Shown here: piece by piece, positions 25,526-33,578 of the stretch
Layout: each line of letters starts with the position of its first letter
Position numbering within the stretch: the first letter of the stretch is position 1
Assembly: GCA_963781775.1 (NCBI GenBank)
Contig: CAWAHE010000019.1
Span: 148,346-212,345, forward strand
Length of the DNA stretch: 64,000 nucleotides
Reading direction: 5' to 3'
DNA from: CAVSRC01 sp963781775
GTDB taxonomy: Bacteria > Pseudomonadota > Alphaproteobacteria > Rhizobiales > Kaistiaceae
Made by a program: the position numbers and the translations under genes
Notes under the pieces: generated by a model
Databases searched by the model: none
Told to the model about the DNA's origin: nothing
Seen by the model: the letters and a program-made list of their open reading frames with translations, nothing else

Positions 25526-26520
25526 GACGCGGCATCTTTGGAGGCGTCGGCCTCGTCATCATCGCCGTTATCGGCTTCCTGCTCTATCTGAGCTACTTCA
25601 CCGTCGATCCGACGCAGCAGGCGCTGGTCCTGCGCTTCGGCGAGGTCGTGGCGCCGATCGGTCAACCGACGCGCACGATCGATAAGCCGGGCCTCTACTG
25701 GAAGCTGCCGCTGATCGACAATGTCGAGTATTTCGACAAGCGCATCCTCGACCTCGACTCGCCGCCGCTGGAGATCATTGCGTCCGACCAGAAGCGGCTC
25801 GTGGTCGATGCTTTCGGCCGCTACAAGATCGTCGACGCGCTGAAGTTCTTCCAGTCGGTCGGCACCGTGCAGGTGGCGGATTCGCGCCTTTCGGTCATCC
25901 TCAACTCGGCGGTGCGCCGGGTACTCGGCGAGGCCAGCTTCATCCAACTGGTGCGCGACGAGCGCGCGCAGCTGATGGCCAAGATCACCGAACAGGTTGG
26001 CCGCGAGGCGACCAGCCTCGGTATCGAGATGGTTGACGTCAAAATCCGGCGGGCGGACCTGCCGGAGGCGAACAGCCAGGCGATCTACCAGCGCATGCAG
26101 ACCGAGCGTCAGCGTCAGGCGACCGAAATCCGGGCGCAGGGCGAGCAGGCGGCGCGGCGCATCCGTGCCGAGGCCGACCGTCAGGCGACGGTCATCGTCG
26201 CCGAGGCCAATGGTGAATCGGAGCAGTTGCGTGGCGAGGGCGAAGCGAAGGTCAACCAGATCTACGCCGACGCGTTCAGCAAGGATCCAAGCTTCTTCGG
26301 CTTTTACCGGTCGATGGAAGCCTACCAGATGGGCCTGAAATCCGCCGATACGCGCATGCTGCTGTCGCCGGACTCGGAGTTCTTCCGGTATTTCGGGGAC
26401 TCCAACGGAGCGCCGGTGGCGGGACAACAGGCGGCCCCGGCAGGAACCGCGTCGCCCGGCACCGTGCCGGCGGCACCAGCCGCCGCCGCCCCAACGGCTG
26501 CGGCATCGCCGGCCCAATAG
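25522..26520 (+). CDS. hflC: HflC, SPFH-domain partner of HflK
   Basis: This 332-residue protein has one N-terminal transmembrane helix (GGVGLVIIAVIGFLLYLSYF), then the SPFH domain (VDPTQQALVLRFGEVVAPIG, KPGLYWKLPLIDNVEYFDKR). A charged coiled coil follows: RQATEIRAQGEQAARRIRAEADRQATVIVAEA. The segment KDPSFFGFYRSMEAYQMGLKSADTRMLLSPDSEFFRYF is characteristic of HflC. An Ala/Pro-rich tail of about 40 residues follows, as in other alphaproteobacteria. It pairs with HflK to control FtsH. It overlaps hflK by ATGA and is followed by a DegP-like protease, the standard order in this class. Confidence 0.96.
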   Translation: MRRGIFGGVGLVIIAVIGFLLYLSYFTVDPTQQALVLRFGEVVAPIGQPTRTIDKPGLYWKLPLIDNVEYFDKRILDLDSPPLEIIASDQKRLVVDAFGRYKIVDALKFFQSVGTVQVADSRLSVILNSAVRRVLGEASFIQLVRDERAQLMAKITEQVGREATSLGIEMVDVKIRRADLPEANSQAIYQRMQTERQRQATEIRAQGEQAARRIRAEADRQATVIVAEANGESEQLRGEGEAKVNQIYADAFSKDPSFFGFYRSMEAYQMGLKSADTRMLLSPDSEFFRYFGDSNGAPVAGQQAAPAGTASPGTVPAAPAAAAPTAAASPAQ

Positions 26521-26700
26521 TGGCGGCGGGCATACGCCGCTGTAACGGTTTCGTGTCGCGATTGGGGTCGTGAGGCAGTCGCCTTTCGGCCCTATTTCGC
26601 GCATGATTGGTCCCGCATATTCAGGCATGATTCACTTGGCACCGATGTGCCGGCACCGCGCGCGCAACAGGCCGCCCGGCGCGTTCAGGAGGTAAGGCCC

Positions 26701-28182
26701 ATGTCAGGCTTGTCGTTCGGGTTGTGGCGGGCGACCGCGATCTTGGCGGCCGGTATCGCTACGGTGGCGCTTGCGATGCCGGCAGCGGCGCGCGGGCCGG
26801 AGTCGGTCGCTGACGTCGCCGCGCCGCTGCTTGACGCCGTCGTCAACATCGCGACGGCGCAGACTGTCGCCGGCACCAGCGATGCGGTGCCGACACCGAA
26901 ACTTCCGGAAGGGTCGCCGTTCCAGCATTTCTTCGACGAGTTCGGCGGCGACCAGAACGGCGACAACCGCCCGCACCGGGTCCAGTCGCTCGGCTCGGGT
27001 TTTGTGATCGATCCGTCGGGCCTCATCGTCACCAACAATCACGTTATCGAGGGCGCCGACGAAATCACGGTGAACTTCACCGACGGCACCAAGCTGACCG
27101 CAAAGCTCATCGGCCACGACGACAAGACCGACCTGGCGCTGCTCAAGGTCGAAGCCACCAAGCCGCTGGTGTCGGTCAAGCTCGGCGATTCCACCAAGAT
27201 CAGGGTTGGCGACTGGGTGATGGCGATCGGCAATCCGTTCGGTCTCGGCGGCACCGTGACACTCGGCATTGTCTCGGCGCGCAATCGCGACATCAATTCC
27301 GGGCCCTACGACAATTTCATCCAGACCGACGCCTCGATCAACCGCGGCAATTCCGGCGGTCCGCTGTTCGACATGGATGGCGAGGTCATCGGCATCAACA
27401 CCGCGATCATCTCGCCCACCGGCGGCTCGATCGGCATCGGCTTCTCGGTGCCGTCCGAGATCGCAATCAGCGTCATCGACCAGTTGCGCGAGTTCGGGGA
27501 GACGCGCCGGGGCTGGCTCGGCGTGCGCATTCAGCAGGTCACCGACGACGTCGCTTCAGGGCTGGCGATGAGCGGCCCGGCGCGCGGGGCGCTGGTGGCC
27601 AGCGTCGACAGCAAGGGACCGGCGGCAATGGCGGGTATTGCCGCAGGCGACGTTATCCTCGCTTTTGACGGCCAGCCGGTCGACGCGATGCACGATCTGC
27701 CGCGGCTGGTCGCCGAAAAGGCGGTCGGCAAGCAGGTGACGGTGCATATCCTGCGCGACGGCAAGGAAGAAGATGTGAGCGTGACGCTCGGCCGCCTCGA
27801 GGAAACGCAGAAGGTGACGGCGGCGCCTCCTGCCGACGACACTACGAAGAAGGCTCCGGAGCCGACGCCGATGGTGTCGTCCGGACCGCTCGGCCTGTCG
27901 CTTTCCGACCTTTCCCCGGATGCCCGTACTCGCTTTGGCATCAAGGACGCGGTCGCCGATGGCGTCGTGGTCGTCGGCGTGGCTGACGGCAGCCCTGCGT
28001 CAAACAAGCGTCTGCAGCCGGGCGATGTTATCGTCGAGATCGCTCAGGAGCAGGTTAAGACACCGGACGATGTGACTCGTCTGATCGACAAGATGAAGGC
28101 GGACGGGCGCAAGAACGTGTTGCTGGCGATCCAGAACAAGAACGGCGACCGGCGCTGGGTGGCGCTGCCGCTCGACCAGTAG
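26701..28182 (+). CDS. degP: Do/DegP-family periplasmic serine protease
   Basis: The protein has 493 residues with an N-terminal signal peptide (LWRATAILAAGIATVALAMPAAA). The trypsin-like domain has the catalytic triad His114 (TNNHVIEGA), Asp144 (DDKTDLALLKV) and Ser218 (NRGNSGGPLFD). Two PDZ domains follow, the first from about residue 275 (LGVRIQQVTDDVASGL) and the second from about 400 (LGLSLSDLSPDARTRFG). It degrades or refolds damaged envelope proteins. ATG 26701 has AGGAGG upstream; a GTG at 26647 in frame is rejected. A strong terminator follows. The hflKC-degP arrangement couples membrane and periplasmic protein quality control. Confidence 0.95.
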   Translation: MSGLSFGLWRATAILAAGIATVALAMPAAARGPESVADVAAPLLDAVVNIATAQTVAGTSDAVPTPKLPEGSPFQHFFDEFGGDQNGDNRPHRVQSLGSGFVIDPSGLIVTNNHVIEGADEITVNFTDGTKLTAKLIGHDDKTDLALLKVEATKPLVSVKLGDSTKIRVGDWVMAIGNPFGLGGTVTLGIVSARNRDINSGPYDNFIQTDASINRGNSGGPLFDMDGEVIGINTAIISPTGGSIGIGFSVPSEIAISVIDQLREFGETRRGWLGVRIQQVTDDVASGLAMSGPARGALVASVDSKGPAAMAGIAAGDVILAFDGQPVDAMHDLPRLVAEKAVGKQVTVHILRDGKEEDVSVTLGRLEETQKVTAAPPADDTTKKAPEPTPMVSSGPLGLSLSDLSPDARTRFGIKDAVADGVVVVGVADGSPASNKRLQPGDVIVEIAQEQVKTPDDVTRLIDKMKADGRKNVLLAIQNKNGDRRWVALPLDQ

Positions 28183-28206
28183 CCGCCGCGATCTCTACTC
28201 CGACGA

Positions 28207-28230
28207 GGGCGGCCGCTTGGCCGCCCTTTT
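28207..28230 (+). terminator. Rho-independent terminator after degP
   Basis: A perfect 8-base stem, gggcggcc (28207-28214) and ggccgccc (28219-28226), has a GCTT loop and is followed by TTTT. It ends the hflK-hflC-degP unit. The T run overlaps the stop codon of the convergent acetyltransferase gene. Confidence 0.85.
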
Positions 28231-28793
28231 CATTTCGCCGCCTGCCAGGTCTCGCGGTCGATCCGATAAAGGACGTGCTTCGCCAGTTTGTGCTCCGGCG
28301 GCAGCTTCGGATGCATGAAGTCCTCGCCGGGATCGCGCGTCATGCCGATCTTCTCCATGACGCGCCGCGACGGCCGGTTCCATTCGGCGGTGAAGGAAAC
28401 CAGGGCGTCGAGCCCAAGCGTGGTGAAGGCGCGATCGATCACCGCGCGGGCCGCCTCGCTGGCATAGCCTTGGCCCCAGGCCTCGCGCGCCAGCCGCCAG
28501 CCGATCTCGACCGCCGGCGTGAAGTGCGCCTCGAATCCCGGTCGGGCAAGGCCGACATAACCGATGAATTTGCCCGTTTCCTTCACCTCGACCGCGTAGA
28601 GGCCCCAGCCATTGGCGGCGAAACCATCGCGATTGCGGGCGAGAAACGCGTCGGACTCGGCCCGCGTCAGCGGCTTGGTGAAGAACTCCATGACACGCGG
28701 ATCGGAATTGATCGCCGCGAACGGTTCCGCGTCGGCGTTTGTCCAGTCGCGAAGCCGAAGTCGCTCGGTCTCGATATGGATGCGGGGAGCCAC
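28230..28793 (-). CDS. RimJ/RimL-type GNAT acetyltransferase
   Basis: The protein has 187 residues with the RimJ/RimL layout: IETERLRLRDWTNADAEPFAAINSDPRVMEFF at the N-terminus, GLYAVEVKETGKFIGYVGLA, then the acetyl-CoA-binding motif AREAWGQGYASEAARAVIDRAF. FTAEWNRPSRRVMEKIGMTRDP follows. Such enzymes acetylate protein N-termini, amino acids or small amines; the substrate is unknown. It converges on degP and lies 8 bases downstream of the DUF1015 gene on the same strand, so those two probably share a message. Confidence 0.92.
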   Translation of the reverse strand: MAPRIHIETERLRLRDWTNADAEPFAAINSDPRVMEFFTKPLTRAESDAFLARNRDGFAANGWGLYAVEVKETGKFIGYVGLARPGFEAHFTPAVEIGWRLAREAWGQGYASEAARAVIDRAFTTLGLDALVSFTAEWNRPSRRVMEKIGMTRDPGEDFMHPKLPPEHKLAKHVLYRIDRETWQAAK

Positions 28794-28801
28794 GACCGCG
28801 G

Positions 28802-30019
28802 TCAGTCGAGAACGTGGCTCACCATGCCGTCGGCGAGCTTCGGCTCGAACCAGGTCGACTTCGGCGGCATGATTGCGCCGGCGTCGGCGACCGCCATGAG
28901 ATCGGGCATCTGGGTCGGGTAGAGCGCGAAGGCGACGGCCATGTCGCCGGATTTGACGCGGCGTTCCAGTTCGCCGAGACCGCGTCCACCGCCGACGAAA
29001 TCGATGCGCTTGTCCTTGCGCTGGTCGGCGATGCCGAAGACCGGTTCGATAGCGTTGCGGCTGAGCAATGAAATCGGCAGGCGGCCGATCGGGTCGGTTG
29101 GGATCAGCTCCGGCCGGATGGTCAGCTTGTACCAGCGGCCGTCGAGGAACATGCCGAACTCGCCGGAGGCGCCGGGCCGCGTCTGCTTGTCGGACGGCTC
29201 GACCGCGAAGCGTTCGCGGAGCGCGGCGAGCACCTGGTCCGGGCTCTTGCCGTTGAGATCGCGGATGACGCGGTTGTAGTCGAGGATGGTCATCTCGTGA
29301 TGGGGAAAGATCACCGACAGGAAGTGGCTACTGGAGCCGGTATTGCCGCGCGCGGCCGCCACCCGGGCGGCGGCGGCCGAGCGGTGGTGGCCGTCGGCGA
29401 TGTAGATCGCCGGCAGGGCATCGAAGGCACGGGTGATTGTCGCGATGGTCGCCTCGTCGTTGACCACCCAGAGCTGGTGGCGGACGCCGTCGTCGGCGGT
29501 GACGTCGATCAGGGCCGGGCCATCGGCGGCGCGCGCCAGCAGCGAGTCGATCTGCGGGGCGGGCGGGTAGGCCTGCATCACCGGTCCTGTCTCGGCGTTG
29601 ATTGCCTCGATCTGGCGGACGCGATCGTCCTCCTTCACCGGCGTGGTCAGCTCGTGCTTGCGGACCCGGTTGGTGCCGTAGTCGGCAAGCGAGGCGACCG
29701 CGGCGATGCCGGTCTGCACATGGCCCTGCCACGTCAGGCGATAGACGTAGTAACAGGGGCGAGCCTCACGGATCAGCACGCCTTCGGCGATCATGCGCCG
29801 GAAGTTCTCATCCGCCTTGGCGTAGACCGCGGCGTCGTACGGATCGATGCCGGGATCGAGGTCGATCTCGGGCTTCGATACATGCAGGAAGCTCCAAGGC
29901 TTGCCGGCCGCGCGCTCGCGCGCCTCCGCGCTCGACAACACGTCGTAGGGCGGTGCGAGAACCTCGGCGGCGCGCGCCGGCGCCGGGCGCAACGCGCGGA
30001 AAGGCTGAATGAGGGACAA
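28802..30019 (-). CDS. DUF1015 family protein
   Basis: The gene encodes 405 residues. The family hallmarks are the N-terminal PFRALRPAPARAAEVLAPPYDVLS, then KPEIDLDPGIDPY, YYVYRLTWQG, and the invariant ADGHHRSAAAARVA motif near the middle. DUF1015 proteins are widespread and lack a proven activity; they are often found near D-3-phosphoglycerate or serine metabolism genes in other bacteria. The start is taken as TTG 30019 (MSLIQPFRAL), with GGAG eight bases upstream. The open frame runs further upstream to 30082 with no similarity. The protein has no signal peptide. Confidence 0.9.
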   Translation of the reverse strand: MSLIQPFRALRPAPARAAEVLAPPYDVLSSAEARERAAGKPWSFLHVSKPEIDLDPGIDPYDAAVYAKADENFRRMIAEGVLIREARPCYYVYRLTWQGHVQTGIAAVASLADYGTNRVRKHELTTPVKEDDRVRQIEAINAETGPVMQAYPPAPQIDSLLARAADGPALIDVTADDGVRHQLWVVNDEATIATITRAFDALPAIYIADGHHRSAAAARVAAARGNTGSSSHFLSVIFPHHEMTILDYNRVIRDLNGKSPDQVLAALRERFAVEPSDKQTRPGASGEFGMFLDGRWYKLTIRPELIPTDPIGRLPISLLSRNAIEPVFGIADQRKDKRIDFVGGGRGLGELERRVKSGDMAVAFALYPTQMPDLMAVADAGAIMPPKSTWFEPKLADGMVSHVLD

Positions 30020-30147
30020 GAGGGAACTCCGCAAGGCTGGGCGACGGCGCCACCGTTTAGCGGCATTGGCCCGGTGGGGCAAATGCCGGCGGTGACGCAG
30101 GGCCGGGGAGGGTTGTCCCCGGCCAGCGACGCTCTTGCGGATGTGCT

Positions 30148-31512
30148 CTACGCCGCGACCTTCGGCAACGCGCCCAGGGCTTCCTGGAGTTTCGCCTCGT
30201 CGTAGTCGCGGTCTTCCAGCTTGCCGGCGAAGTAGTCCGTGTAGGCCTGCATGTCGAAGTGACCGTGGCCGGAAAGGTTGAACAGGATCGTCTCGGCCTT
30301 GCCTTCCGCCTTGCAGCGCAGTGCCTCGTCAAAGGCGACCCGGATCGCATGGGTCGATTCCGGCGCCGGCACGATGCCTTCGGTGCGCGCGAACGTGACC
30401 GCTGCCTCGAAGCAGGCGAGCTGGCGGACGGCGCGCGCCTCGATCAGGTTCAGCTCCTTCAGGTGGCTCACCATCGGCGCCATGCCGTGGTAGCGCAGCC
30501 CGCCGGCATGGAACGACGGCGGGATGAAGGTCGAGCCCAGCGTGTGCATCTTGACCAGCGGCGTCAGATGGCCCGTGTCGCCAAAGTCGTACGCGTACGT
30601 TCCGCGGGTCAGCGACGGGCAAGCAGCTGGCTCGGCCGCGATGGCGCGCAGCGCCTTGCCCTCGCGCAGCTTCTTGCCGATGAAGGGGAAGGTCAGGCCG
30701 GCGAAATTCGACCCGCCACCGGCACAGCCGATGACGACATCCGGCCAATAGCCGGCCATCTCCATCTGTTCGATTGCCTCGATGCCGATCACCGACTGGT
30801 GGATGAGCACGTGATTGAGCACGCTGCCGAGCGAATAGTTGGTGTCGGGGTTCTTGGCGGCAACTTCCACCGCCTCGGAAATGGCGATGCCGAGGCTGCC
30901 GGGCGAATCCGGATCCTGCGCCAGGACGGCGCGCCCGGAATCGGTCTGGTCGCTCGGGCTGGCGATGCAGGTTGCGCCGTAGGTCTCCATCAGCGCCCGG
31001 CGGTAGGGCTTCTGGTTGTAGCTGACCTTGACCATGTAGACCTTGACCTCGATGCCGAACAATTGTCCGGCGAAGGCCAGCGACGAGCCCCACTGACCGG
31101 CGCCTGTTTCGGTCGAAAGTTTCCTGATGCCGGCTTCGCGGTTGTAGAAGGCCTGCGGCACCGCAGTGTTGGGCTTGTGACTGCCGGGCGGGCTCACGCC
31201 TTCGTACTTGTAGAAAATGCGGGCCGGCGTATCGAGCGCCTTTTCGAGCCGGCGGGCACGGAACAGCGGCGCCGGGCGCCACAGCTTGTAGACCTCACGC
31301 ACGGGCTCGGGGATCTCGATCTCGCGTTCAGCCGATACCTCTTGGGCAATCAGCGCCATCGGGAAGAGGGGGGCGAGGTCGTCCGGCCCGATCGGCTTGC
31401 CGGTTCCGGGATGCAGCGGCGGCGGCGGCATCGCCGGAAGGTCCGCGGCGATGTTGTACCAGGCCCGCGGAATACGATCCTCTGGCAACAGGTATTTGAC
31501 ACTATCTGGCAT
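30148..31512 (-). CDS. TrpB2-type pyridoxal-phosphate enzyme
   Basis: This 454-residue protein belongs to the TrpB2 branch of tryptophan synthase beta chains. It shows RPAPLFRARRLEKAL, the PLP lysine in GVSPPGSHKPNTA (Lys113), ETGAGQWGSSLAFAG, the glycine-rich phosphate loop CAGGGSNFAG, and the C-terminal ILFNLSGHGHFD. TrpB2 proteins are longer than TrpB1 (about 400) and work without TrpA. Some use free indole or phosphoserine; the physiological role is uncertain. No trpA or other trp genes are in the window, which fits a stand-alone TrpB2. Confidence 0.93.
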   Translation of the reverse strand: MPDSVKYLLPEDRIPRAWYNIAADLPAMPPPPLHPGTGKPIGPDDLAPLFPMALIAQEVSAEREIEIPEPVREVYKLWRPAPLFRARRLEKALDTPARIFYKYEGVSPPGSHKPNTAVPQAFYNREAGIRKLSTETGAGQWGSSLAFAGQLFGIEVKVYMVKVSYNQKPYRRALMETYGATCIASPSDQTDSGRAVLAQDPDSPGSLGIAISEAVEVAAKNPDTNYSLGSVLNHVLIHQSVIGIEAIEQMEMAGYWPDVVIGCAGGGSNFAGLTFPFIGKKLREGKALRAIAAEPAACPSLTRGTYAYDFGDTGHLTPLVKMHTLGSTFIPPSFHAGGLRYHGMAPMVSHLKELNLIEARAVRQLACFEAAVTFARTEGIVPAPESTHAIRVAFDEALRCKAEGKAETILFNLSGHGHFDMQAYTDYFAGKLEDRDYDEAKLQEALGALPKVAA

Positions 31513-31674
31513 TTTTCCCTCCCGTTCCCCCGGCCGTTGCGCTTCGGGGTGAAGGGCGAAGCCTAAGCCGGAATTTGCCGCGTTGCCAACGTGTCACATC
31601 GTGCGATGAAGCGTTGCCATGGTCGTTGCCGGCTGCATCGCCTATAGCCCTTTGCGCATTGAGGAGCGGCCATC

Positions 31675-32472
31675 ATGAAACAACGTCTCCGTCGGGCCGC
31701 CAAATGGGCCGGCATTCTGCTGGTCATCGGCGGCGGGGGGTGGTTCGTTGCGCCCTATGTTCTCGGCTTCGGCGTCGACCTCACGTGCATCACGCCGCCG
31801 GATGCGGGTTGCCAGGCGCGCATGCTGGCGCTGGGGAACATGTGGGCGGCGCGCGGCAACCTCGAAAAGGCCAAGGGCTGGTACACGCAGGCCGCCGGCG
31901 GCCCCGATCCAGCAGCGCTGTTCGACCTCGGCTGGGCATACGGTGAGGCTTACCGTGCCGCGATGACGGCCAAGCCCGAGCCTTACCGGGGCGAGGCCGC
32001 CGAAACGGGGGCGCGGGCGATCCAGTGGTACGAGGCGGCGGCCAAGGCCGGCTTCGCCCCGGCCGCGAACAATCTCGGCGAGATCTACGCCTTCGGTCTC
32101 GGCGTTCCGGTTGACGCGGCGGCGGCGCATCGGCTGCATCTTCAGGCGGCGGAGGCCGGCAACCCGGCCGGCGCGGCGAACACCGCGATCGACTTCGCGA
32201 CCGGGCGCGGTGTCGATCGGGACGCGGCTCAGGCGGAACATTGGTCGACGATCGAGCCGGCCCACGCGCCGCCGGTCGATCTCGAGGAGCCGATCTTCGC
32301 ACGGACGCTGGTCTATGGAAATCCGCTGCCGGCCGACAAGCGCCGCGAAATCCGGGCGGCCGCCGCGAATGGGACAAGCGTCACGTTCAGCCAGAGTCCG
32401 TTGCCGCCAGGCCCCGATCTCCCCGCCTTCCAAGCCGCGGCCGACCTGCTAAAGAAGCCGTCCGAGCCTTGA
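31675..32472 (+). CDS. Sel1-repeat/TPR-like protein with N-terminal membrane anchor
   Basis: This 265-residue protein has a hydrophobic N-terminal helix (AKWAGILLVIGGGGWFVAPYVLGF), so it is anchored in or exported across the inner membrane. Sel1/TPR-like helical repeats follow: MLALGNMWAARGNLEKAKGWYTQAA, ALFDLGWAYGEAYR, IQWYEAAAKAGFAPAANNLGEIYAFGLG and AHRLHLQAAEAGNPAGAANTAIDFATG. Such repeats form scaffolds for protein contacts. The partner is unknown. It lies 13 bases upstream of miaA and may be cotranscribed. Confidence 0.85.
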   Translation: MKQRLRRAAKWAGILLVIGGGGWFVAPYVLGFGVDLTCITPPDAGCQARMLALGNMWAARGNLEKAKGWYTQAAGGPDPAALFDLGWAYGEAYRAAMTAKPEPYRGEAAETGARAIQWYEAAAKAGFAPAANNLGEIYAFGLGVPVDAAAAHRLHLQAAEAGNPAGAANTAIDFATGRGVDRDAAQAEHWSTIEPAHAPPVDLEEPIFARTLVYGNPLPADKRREIRAAAANGTSVTFSQSPLPPGPDLPAFQAAADLLKKPSEP

Positions 32473-32485
32473 GCGGAGGCAGCGG

Positions 32486-33391
32486 ATGAAGATCATCCTC
32501 CTTGCCGGACCGACGGCGAGCGGCAAGTCGCGGTTGGCGCTGGAGCTTGCCGCCAGGCATGACGGCGTCATCGTCAACGCCGACTCCATGCAGGTCTATG
32601 GCGAGTTGCGCGTCCTCACCGCGCGGCCAAGTGCGGAAGACGAGGCGTCCGCACCGCACAGGCTCTACGGCCACGTGCCGGCCGCGGAGCGCTATTCGGT
32701 CGGTCGCTGGCTCGAGGATATCGCGGGCGTGCTGGCCGAAGTGCGCGCGGCGGGGCGCGTGCCGGTCGTGGTCGGCGGCACCGGCCTCTATTTCAAGGCG
32801 CTCACCGAAGGGCTGGCGGCGGTGCCGCCGGTCCCGCCGGAGGTCCGCGAGGTCGTGCGAAGCGCCGCGTCCAATTCGACGACGGCCAACCTCCATGCCC
32901 AGCTTGCCACCGTCGATCCCGATAGTGCGCGGGCTCTCCGGCCGTCAGATCGTGGTCGCATCATCCGTGCGCTTGAAGTCTTCGAAGCCACCGGCCGATC
33001 GCTGGTCCGCTGGCAGCAGGCCATGCCGGTAGCGCCGATCGTTGATCCGGTGACGGCCACACGACTGGTGTTGATGCCGGATCGGCCGCTCTTGCATCAG
33101 CGCATCGCCGACCGGGTCGGGCAGATGCTCCATGACGGGGCGCTGGCCGAGGTCGAAGCCCTGGCCGCCCTTGGGCTCGATCCGGAATTGCCGGCCATGA
33201 AGGCGATCGGGGTGCGCGACCTCATAGATCACGCCGAAGGCAAGACTTCGCTCGACGAGGCTTTGGCCGCCATCCGCACCGAAACCCGCCGCTACGCCAA
33301 GCGCCAGATGACCTGGTTCCGTAACCAGATGGCCGATTGGCCGCAGGTCGCCGACGCCTCCACGCTTGACCTTGGCGCCGGCCGCACCTAA
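32486..33391 (+). CDS. miaA: tRNA dimethylallyltransferase
   Basis: This 301-residue enzyme adds the isopentenyl group to A37 of tRNAs that read UNN codons. It contains the P-loop LLAGPTASGKSRLALELA, VNADSMQVYGELRVLTARPS, VPVVVGGTGLYFKALTEGL, and the C-terminal EVEALAALGLDPELPAMKAIGVRDL. The signature RRYAKRQMTWFRNQ confirms the family. It lies directly upstream of the ilvB leader region. The combination is notable because MiaA modification can affect translation of leader peptides in attenuators, though that link is an inference here. Confidence 0.96.
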   Translation: MKIILLAGPTASGKSRLALELAARHDGVIVNADSMQVYGELRVLTARPSAEDEASAPHRLYGHVPAAERYSVGRWLEDIAGVLAEVRAAGRVPVVVGGTGLYFKALTEGLAAVPPVPPEVREVVRSAASNSTTANLHAQLATVDPDSARALRPSDRGRIIRALEVFEATGRSLVRWQQAMPVAPIVDPVTATRLVLMPDRPLLHQRIADRVGQMLHDGALAEVEALAALGLDPELPAMKAIGVRDLIDHAEGKTSLDEALAAIRTETRRYAKRQMTWFRNQMADWPQVADASTLDLGAGRT

Positions 33392-33400
33392 TAAAGCTTC

Positions 33401-33457
33401 ATGAGAAAGAAACTCGTCCTCGTAATTGGCACGCGCACCCCCGGGGCCGCCGCATAG
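33401..33457 (+). CDS. Leader peptide of the ilvBN attenuator
   Basis: An 18-codon open frame reads MRKKLVLVIGTRTPGAAA. Five consecutive codons are for branched-chain amino acids (Leu-Val-Leu-Val-Ile). It is followed after about 30 bases by a strong terminator hairpin and then by ilvB. This is the layout of transcription attenuation controlled by charged Leu/Val/Ile tRNA, as known for ilv operons. The start codon has only a weak AAG-type ribosome site, and the frame begins 10 bases after the miaA stop codon. Confidence 0.85.
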   Translation: MRKKLVLVIGTRTPGAAA

Positions 33458-33489
33458 GCAGCCGCGACAAAAGGTGGTGCGCGAAAAAC

Positions 33490-33511
33490 AGGCCCTTCCG
33501 GGGCCTTTTTT
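33490..33511 (+). terminator. Attenuator terminator upstream of ilvB
   Basis: The stem aggccc (33490-33495) and gggcct (33501-33506) with the loop ttccg is followed by TTTTTT (33506-33511). It lies between the leader peptide and ilvB. The upstream segment ccccggggcc at about 33440-33449 can pair with part of the terminator, so a competing antiterminator is possible. When the leader is translated freely the terminator should form; stalling at the Leu/Val/Ile codons should let transcription proceed. Confidence 0.85.
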
Positions 33512-33578
33512 ATTGCCGAAACGACAAGGTAACCGGAGCCGTCGTAAGACGGCGAGAGCGTGGAAGCGGAGCGGAACG

